Below, in pieces: positions 59,432-64,000 of a stretch of DNA of 64,000 bases; position 1 is the first letter of the stretch; each line of letters opens with the position of its first letter. The translations under genes and the position numbers were made by a program. Source of the stretch: Parvularcula sp039822105 (GTDB lineage: Bacteria > Pseudomonadota > Alphaproteobacteria > Caulobacterales > Parvularculaceae). The notes below the pieces were generated by a model, which saw only the letters and a list, made by a program, of their open reading frames with translations, was not told the origin of the DNA and did no database searches. The DNA is taken from contig JBCBMW010000004.1 in assembly GCA_039822105.1 (NCBI GenBank), positions 124,001-188,000 on the forward strand. Direction: 5' to 3'.

Positions 59432-59548
59432 ATGCGGAAAGTAGCACCCAACGCGAAACCGAAGCCTGCGGACAAACCAAAGCCCAAGCCCGCCCCGTGG
59501 TGGTCCGGGGTGGCGGCGCTGGCCCATTTGGGGATGCCGCAGAAATGA
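59432..59548 (+). CDS. 38-residue Pro/Lys-rich peptide, predicted SoxR target
   Basis: ATG at 59432 and TGA at 59546-59548, with AGGAGA (59421-59426) five bases upstream. The N-terminal half is basic and Pro-rich (PKPADKPKPKPAP), then comes a hydrophobic WWSGVAALAHLGMPQK end. It lies about 30 bases after the SoxR-type promoter and is the only gene there. I do not recognise the family. A membrane-edge peptide or binding partner is speculation; a non-coding role of the transcript is also possible. Confidence 0.6.
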   Translation: MRKVAPNAKPKPADKPKPKPAPWWSGVAALAHLGMPQK

Positions 59549-59632
59549 CAGGAGCAGCAACCCGCCGCTCGCTGCATCGGAGACTGACGCAGCCTCAGCC
59601 GCCCTAACACGATCGCTACACAGATGAGACGA

Positions 59633-60343
59633 TCATCTGTTCAACAGGTCGGCTGTCCAGGCCGGGACCACGTCGCTCGCCTTGCCGTAGCGTCTGTCCG
59701 TGAAGAGATCGGCGTTGTCCGATGGATCGAGGTTGAGCTCGATCCGCGGGATCCCGCGTCGCGCGGCGAGGCCGACAAGGCCTGCAGCCGGATAGACCGC
59801 ACCCGAGGTGCCGATGGCAACAAAAAGATCTGCCTGCATCATACGTTCTTCCACCTCATCGAAATGGCGCGGGATCTCGCCGAACCAAACGATGTAGGGG
59901 CGCATCGCGCGGGTTCCGCAGGCGGGGCAGGGCGTCTCCGTCGAGAGATCTTCGAGCCATTCCGCAACATTCCCGCAAGCGTAACACTCCGCCTTCTGAA
60001 GAAGCCCGTGGATCGGCAAGATGTTCTTGCTCCCTGCACGCTGATGCAGGTCGTCCACATTCTGCGTGACCAGCGTCAGGGATCCGCCGCGTTTCACAAG
60101 CTCGGCCTCAAGCTCAGCCAGCGCCACATGGGCCGCATTCGGCTGGACACTCGGCAATTGCGCTCGGCGAGCGTTATAAAAGGCGTGGACCCGCGCCGGA
60201 TCCTCGGCAAAACCCTCCGGTGTGGCCACCTTCATCGGGTCATTCTTCTGCCAAACACCGCTCTGATCACGGAACGTATCGACGCCAGAATCTGCTGAGA
60301 TCCCAGCGCCGGTGAGGACAACGATGTTGATCGGGCCTGTCAT
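59633..60343 (-). CDS. cobB: NAD-dependent protein deacylase (sirtuin, CobB-like)
   Basis: A protein of 236 residues. LTGAGISADSGVDTFRD and TQNVDDLHQRAGS are the NAD site, IHGLL contains the catalytic His, and CYACG with CPACG bind structural zinc. FYNARRAQL has the Tyr-xx-Arg pair that binds the carboxylate of succinyl or malonyl lysine, so desuccinylase activity is expected as well as deacetylation. ATG 60343 is taken; a GTG at 60358 would add five residues. Confidence 0.92.
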   Translation of the reverse strand: MTGPINIVVLTGAGISADSGVDTFRDQSGVWQKNDPMKVATPEGFAEDPARVHAFYNARRAQLPSVQPNAAHVALAELEAELVKRGGSLTLVTQNVDDLHQRAGSKNILPIHGLLQKAECYACGNVAEWLEDLSTETPCPACGTRAMRPYIVWFGEIPRHFDEVEERMMQADLFVAIGTSGAVYPAAGLVGLAARRGIPRIELNLDPSDNADLFTDRRYGKASDVVPAWTADLLNR

Positions 60344-60412
60344 GCCGCGATCGTTCACACACGGGGCCTATCCGTCAACATCGGCCACTGCAGAGCGAGC
60401 GACCTGACCCCG

Positions 60413-60868
60413 TCAAACGCACTCGTTCGCGGGGATCGACGCAGACACAAAGAGGTGCGGGACGCCGTCACTCGTTTTGTCAAACGACAACCCGTCGGCT
60501 GAGATCCGGAGTGTGATCTGCCTGCGGAGGTTCGAGAACCACTCTGAGTCCACGACATCGACAGGCTCATCAAGGTCGAGCGTAACGTCGAAGGCGCGGC
60601 CCATTGCGATCTCTCGCACGGCTTTCACACAGCCCGTGATCGGCCGTTTGAGGTACTGGCCCTCAACCCAATCACCCACCCGAAGCGGGCGCTCGGGTTT
60701 GTTCGACAGGCGCGCAGACAATGTGTTCCAGTCTGCGTGCCCGAGCTCCTGGGCGACGCGTTCGAGCGCTGCGGAATGGCTGATGTGTTGTCCTTCGGCG
60801 GCGCATTGGGCCCGAAGAAGACGCGCATAGGCCTTTGCCTGGTCACGTGTGGCGATGGATGGCGGCAT
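60413..60868 (-). CDS. glyoxalase-related domain protein
   Basis: A 151-residue protein. Residues 8-55 (RDQAKAYARLLRAQCAAEGQHISHSAALERVAQELGHADWNTLSARL in pattern) match the small helical domain called glyoxalase-related (Glyoxalase_8), which in other proteins is attached to enzymes or stands alone. The rest is beta-rich: PLRVGDWVEGQYLKRPITG looks like an SH3-like barrel. No catalytic site is obvious. The next 186 bases upstream hold no gene. Confidence 0.65.
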   Translation of the reverse strand: MPPSIATRDQAKAYARLLRAQCAAEGQHISHSAALERVAQELGHADWNTLSARLSNKPERPLRVGDWVEGQYLKRPITGCVKAVREIAMGRAFDVTLDLDEPVDVVDSEWFSNLRRQITLRISADGLSFDKTSDGVPHLFVSASIPANECV

Positions 60869-61054
60869 GCTGATGCACTCCCATTTTCGACGGTCTTGAA
60901 GGGCGGTGTCCGCGTTGCCACCGAACCGTCATGGGGGTCCAGTCAGTCCAAGAGATCAAGGGAAGCCCCAGGGAGATCTTCACCAACGGGAAATCCCGGC
61001 GAACGGCAGGCGTCTCTCACCTGGGGGAACAGCTAGGGATGTGTCAGCACGCTG

Positions 61055-62518
61055 TCAATCTGCAGCGCTTGGCGCTGGGGCCGTCTTGGTTCCAAAGGCC
61101 GCTGCGATGGCGGCGAGGACAGCGAGGCCCGCTGCCATCGCGGTCCCGGTCTGAAAGCTCACAAGGGTGGAGCCGAGCGCGGCGGCTGCTGCGACCCCGA
61201 TCAGCTGGGCGATGCGGCTGACGGTGTTGTTGACCCCCGATGCCAGGCCCTGGTCCTCATCACCTAAGCTCGCCATCACCCCCGCCGTGAGCGGAGCAAT
61301 CAAAAGAGCGAATGCGAGGCCAAGGACACCCATGGGCAAGAGAGCGCCCAACAACAATGTGCTCTCAGCTGCCATAGCCATCCACGCAAAGGCGACGGCC
61401 GCGAGCCCTGCGCCGGACACAAGCGGCAGGCGCGGGCCGGTCTTATCCATCAAGCCGCCGGCGATGTTCGATAGGAATCCGACCCCCAGCGTGAAGGGCA
61501 GGAAAGCCATCCCCGCCATGGATGCCGACAGGCCCAAGCGCTCGATCAGGGTGAAGGGGAGCTGGAAGAAGACAATTGATAGAGCGGCATAGAGGAAGAG
61601 CGTTGCGAGGTTGAGCCCGGCGAACGTCCGGTTCCTGAAGATCGAAGGGGGCATCATCGGCGCGGATGCTCGTGTCTGGCGCACAAAGAACAAACCAAAC
61701 CCCAGCGCGGCCACCAGGAAAGCGAGGGCTGGTGAAATCGGAAGCGGGCCTTCTTCGCCACCAAGAGCGCTGAGCCCTGCCGCTAAGGCCGCCAAGAAGA
61801 TGGCAAGAAAGATCGCGCCCACGGTGTCGAACGGCGCATCGTCTTTCCGCGGTGTTCTCGGCCCGGCATAGAGAAGGATAGCGATCGCCAGCAGCGCGAG
61901 AGGCGGGTTGATCCAGAACACGGCCGGCCAACCGAAACTCTCCGTCAGCCAACCGCCGAGGGGCGGGCCAGCGGATGTCATGAGAGCGGAGGCGGCGGCC
62001 CAAACGCCGATCGCGCCGCCCCGTTGGTCTTTGGGGTAGACCGAACCGATCAGCGCCAGGCTGGCGGGCGTCATGAACGCGGCGCCCACGCCCTGGACGC
62101 CGCGCGCAATGATCAGAGAGCCGATCGATGATGACAGTGCACACCAGGCGGAAGCTGCGCCAAAGACCATGACGCCAGCGATCAGCACCCGGACACGGCC
62201 TTTGGCATCAGCAATGGCGCCGCCAACGAGCGACAAGGCTGCCAGCGCGAGGACATAAATGTTCAGCACCCACTGCAATGATGAGAGGTCGGCGCCGAGA
62301 TCCTGCCGCATGGCTGGCAACGCCACGGTGAGGCCTGAGCCATCGATGAAACCCATCGATGACGCGATGATCGACGCAGCGAGCACAAGCCGCCGCGTCC
62401 CAACGCTGTAGGTCAAACCCGCTTCCTGCGGGCAAGGCTGCGCTTCAATCAAATCCTGTTGGCATGGCGGTTTGAGCGGCTGAGCGATGGGAGGACTCCC
62501 TCGAATGTCCCCGTTCAC
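61055..62518 (-). CDS. MFS transporter, DHA2 (EmrB/QacA) type
   Basis: A 487-residue protein with 14 spans. FIDGSGLTVALPAMRQDL opens the first span (cf. D-x-T-x-V-N-V-A), GGAIADAKGRVRVLIAG is motif A, and RGVQGVGAAFMTPASLALIGSVYP and GPPLGGWLTESFGWPAVFWINPP are the usual second and C motifs. It likely exports hydrophobic compounds. The start is taken as GTG 62518; the first 35 residues are not conserved-looking and a later TTG start is possible. It is divergent from the serine hydrolase gene. Confidence 0.87.
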   Translation of the reverse strand: MNGDIRGSPPIAQPLKPPCQQDLIEAQPCPQEAGLTYSVGTRRLVLAASIIASSMGFIDGSGLTVALPAMRQDLGADLSSLQWVLNIYVLALAALSLVGGAIADAKGRVRVLIAGVMVFGAASAWCALSSSIGSLIIARGVQGVGAAFMTPASLALIGSVYPKDQRGGAIGVWAAASALMTSAGPPLGGWLTESFGWPAVFWINPPLALLAIAILLYAGPRTPRKDDAPFDTVGAIFLAIFLAALAAGLSALGGEEGPLPISPALAFLVAALGFGLFFVRQTRASAPMMPPSIFRNRTFAGLNLATLFLYAALSIVFFQLPFTLIERLGLSASMAGMAFLPFTLGVGFLSNIAGGLMDKTGPRLPLVSGAGLAAVAFAWMAMAAESTLLLGALLPMGVLGLAFALLIAPLTAGVMASLGDEDQGLASGVNNTVSRIAQLIGVAAAAALGSTLVSFQTGTAMAAGLAVLAAIAAAFGTKTAPAPSAAD

Positions 62519-62780
62519 TCAAGCACATGTGCCGATGTCTGCGAATGGTCCATATGCAGTTGCGGCAGGGTCATCTCGCCAATGGCTACCGGGTTCTTCC
62601 CTTAGAATTGTTGTCTCACGACATCTTGATCGGACGACGGACAGCATCCATCTCACCCGCAAGCGAAACGGCACTGGTCACGAGGGCGTGGGTGCTGAGC
62701 GGATAGAGCGCTGCCGCAGCGGGCCAACGAGTTAGAGCCCACGTGGATGCTCCTATCGGCGTGTATACGGAGGGGAATCT

Positions 62781-64000
62781 GTGAACGTGTTGAAGCTCTT
62801 TGGCGTGATTGTTGCCGCACTGATTGCGGTGGCGGCCTGGTCGGCGACGGCTTTGTATGGCGGGCTTTTGGGATGGTGGATGGACCCCGTCGTTGATGAG
62901 GGCGACCATCAGGCTTTTGCGGCAGCCGCGCAGGCGCGGATCGAGGAAGAAAGTTTGGGCAACAGCGCCTTTGTTCTTTTGACCGATGGTGAGGTGACGG
63001 CCGAGCACTACGCGCTGGCGAGCAACGATGTCAGCGCGGACACCGTGTTTCCAACTGCCTCGTTCAGCAAATGGATCACTGCGCTGGGCATCATGACGCT
63101 AGAGCGTGATGGCCTCATTGATCTCGACGATGCGGTGTCCAGCCATCTGACCCGATGGGGCCTTCCAGAAGGGCCGTATAATGACGAGGTGACCGTTCGG
63201 CGCCTTCTCAGCCATATGGCAGGCCTCACCGATGGTTTGGGTTTTGGTGACTACGAAGCGGATGAGAAGATCCCAACGCTTGTCGAGTCCTTGAACAACC
63301 CGCGAGCCTCTGTGGGTCGTGACAGTGTCGTCGCAGTCGGAACAGAGCCGGGTACGGAGTTCGCCTATTCAGGCGGTAGCTACCTCATTCTCGAACTTCT
63401 CATCGAGGAGGTCTCTGGTCAGTCGTATAGGGACTATATCACTAACGAGGTTCTTGCGCCGCTTGGGATGAAGAGCTCGTCGTTCGATTACCTTGGCGAT
63501 ATCCCGGAAGCGACGGCGTCTTTTGATGCTGGGGGCAGCAGGGTCGAGCCCTACAAGTATGCCGCAGCCGGCGCGACGGGCTTTGTCAGCTCCGCCGCTG
63601 ATCTGACGCTACTTGTGCAAGGCATCCTGTCCGAGGACGCGCCGCTTGGTATTGATCAGCAGGCGATGCGCGCGCCCCACGCTTCTGTGCTCGGCGCCCC
63701 AATTTGGGGGCTTGGGGTGATGCTCTATGCTCCGACCCGGTCGGGCACGGATTATGTCTTTGGGCATGATGGCGGGAACGAGCCCGCGATCAATGCGTCG
63801 GTGCGGATCAACCCAGAAACCCGTGATGCCTTTATCCTCCTCGCCAATGGCCATGCGACCCTGGCCTCGGATATCGGCGCGGACTGGGTCCTTTGGCAGA
63901 CGGGCACACCTGACTTTCTCTCGAGCGATGCAGCGATCGCCAGCTCCATCGTTCCGATCGTGGTGGGGTCAGGTGTGATCCTGCTGATCACCATCGTCGC
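62781..64000 (+). CDS. membrane-bound serine beta-lactamase-like hydrolase (3' end outside window)
   Basis: GTG at 62781 follows GGAGGGG and the frame is open to the end of the window, so the C terminus is missing. A signal anchor (VIVAALIAVAAWSATALYG) precedes a class C/PBP-type domain with Ser94-Phe-Ser-Lys97 (TASFSKW), Tyr196-Ser-Gly in FAYSGGSY, and His329-Asp-Gly in FGHDGGN. SLNNPRASV and LLSHMAGLTDG are further family marks. The visible end starts a second hydrophobic stretch (IVPIVVGSGVILLITIV), so more spans probably follow. Esterase or D-aminopeptidase activity is as likely as beta-lactamase. Confidence 0.87.
   Translation, partial: MNVLKLFGVIVAALIAVAAWSATALYGGLLGWWMDPVVDEGDHQAFAAAAQARIEEESLGNSAFVLLTDGEVTAEHYALASNDVSADTVFPTASFSKWITALGIMTLERDGLIDLDDAVSSHLTRWGLPEGPYNDEVTVRRLLSHMAGLTDGLGFGDYEADEKIPTLVESLNNPRASVGRDSVVAVGTEPGTEFAYSGGSYLILELLIEEVSGQSYRDYITNEVLAPLGMKSSSFDYLGDIPEATASFDAGGSRVEPYKYAAAGATGFVSSAADLTLLVQGILSEDAPLGIDQQAMRAPHASVLGAPIWGLGVMLYAPTRSGTDYVFGHDGGNEPAINASVRINPETRDAFILLANGHATLASDIGADWVLWQTGTPDFLSSDAAIASSIVPIVVGSGVILLITIV

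Noticed and set aside
59545..59607. 20-codon frame overlapping the end of the 38-residue gene (ATGA)
   Set aside because: Basic and low in complexity with no independent ribosome site support; too short to call.
60869..61054. Possible small gene between the glyoxalase-related and DHA2 genes (ATG at 60931)
   Set aside because: The rightward frame runs into the MFS gene antisense with no ribosome site or protein-like pattern.
62690..62745. tRNA-like stretch with GAGCGGATAGAGCG
   Set aside because: No acceptor stem pairing or T-arm could be found; it is an ordinary intergenic sequence before the serine hydrolase.
1..64000. CRISPR array, insertion sequence or prophage
   Set aside because: No regularly spaced repeats, transposase, integrase or phage structural genes were seen on either strand.

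Overview
The window reads as a chromosomal segment of a GC-rich alphaproteobacterium. The pointers are the block nuoJKLMN-birA-coaX-rnj-DUF1467, a DUF6324 protein next to recA with an alphaproteobacterial-type SOS box (spaced GAAC-type repeats), the J-domain/BolA divergent pair, and LOV/HWE-type light signalling. I cannot fix the genus; a Parvularculales/Caulobacterales-like bacterium is a guess. Coding density is very high, no gap exceeds 300 bases, and many neighbours share TGATG or ATGA stop/start overlaps. I found no rRNA, tRNA, CRISPR, insertion sequence or prophage.

Layout: 1-3250, end of a methyltransferase gene, then a leftward pterin cluster (PTPS-like, FolB, pteridine-reductase-like SDR) behind a Na+/Ca2+ exchanger and a 31-residue membrane peptide. 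3431-8419, enoyl-CoA hydratase, a CPA-type antiporter, and a tightly coupled pair: a kinase-like protein with a lost ATP site and a HerA-like ATPase with altered motifs. 8416-15904, a long leftward run: TRAP transporter, M24 aminopeptidase, LOV blue-light kinase, glutaminyl cyclase, MaoC hydratase. 16017-26518, housekeeping (ychF, pth, yaaA, tsaC) mixed with small enzymes including an AAC(3)-I-like acetyltransferase. 26588-32235, acyl-CoA dehydrogenase and two regulator/target pairs (HxlR with an alpha/beta hydrolase, MarR with a Tat-exported nitroreductase), each with palindromic operators. 32320-37757, Lol export system, lipoproteins and an ABC-F ATPase. 37997-41886, BlaI/BlaR1-like pair and a DmdB-like CoA ligase. 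41948-45387, AsmA, DUF6324 and recA. 45504-55071, the distal half of the complex I operon and its usual followers. 55144-64000, MgtE, J-domain protein, BolA, MFS pump with SoxR, sirtuin, second MFS pump and a truncated serine hydrolase.

The most interesting points are: (i) a near-ideal SoxR box inside a 19-bp-spaced promoter that drives not an efflux pump but an uncharacterised 38-residue Pro/Lys-rich peptide gene; (ii) the two-gene unit in which both a histidine-kinase-like and a HerA-like protein have lost key motifs; (iii) a PTPS homologue lacking both the catalytic Cys and the pterin-anchoring Glu within a folate-type gene cluster; and (iv) nuoJ-N separated from nuoA-I, with recA lying directly upstream of nuoJ.
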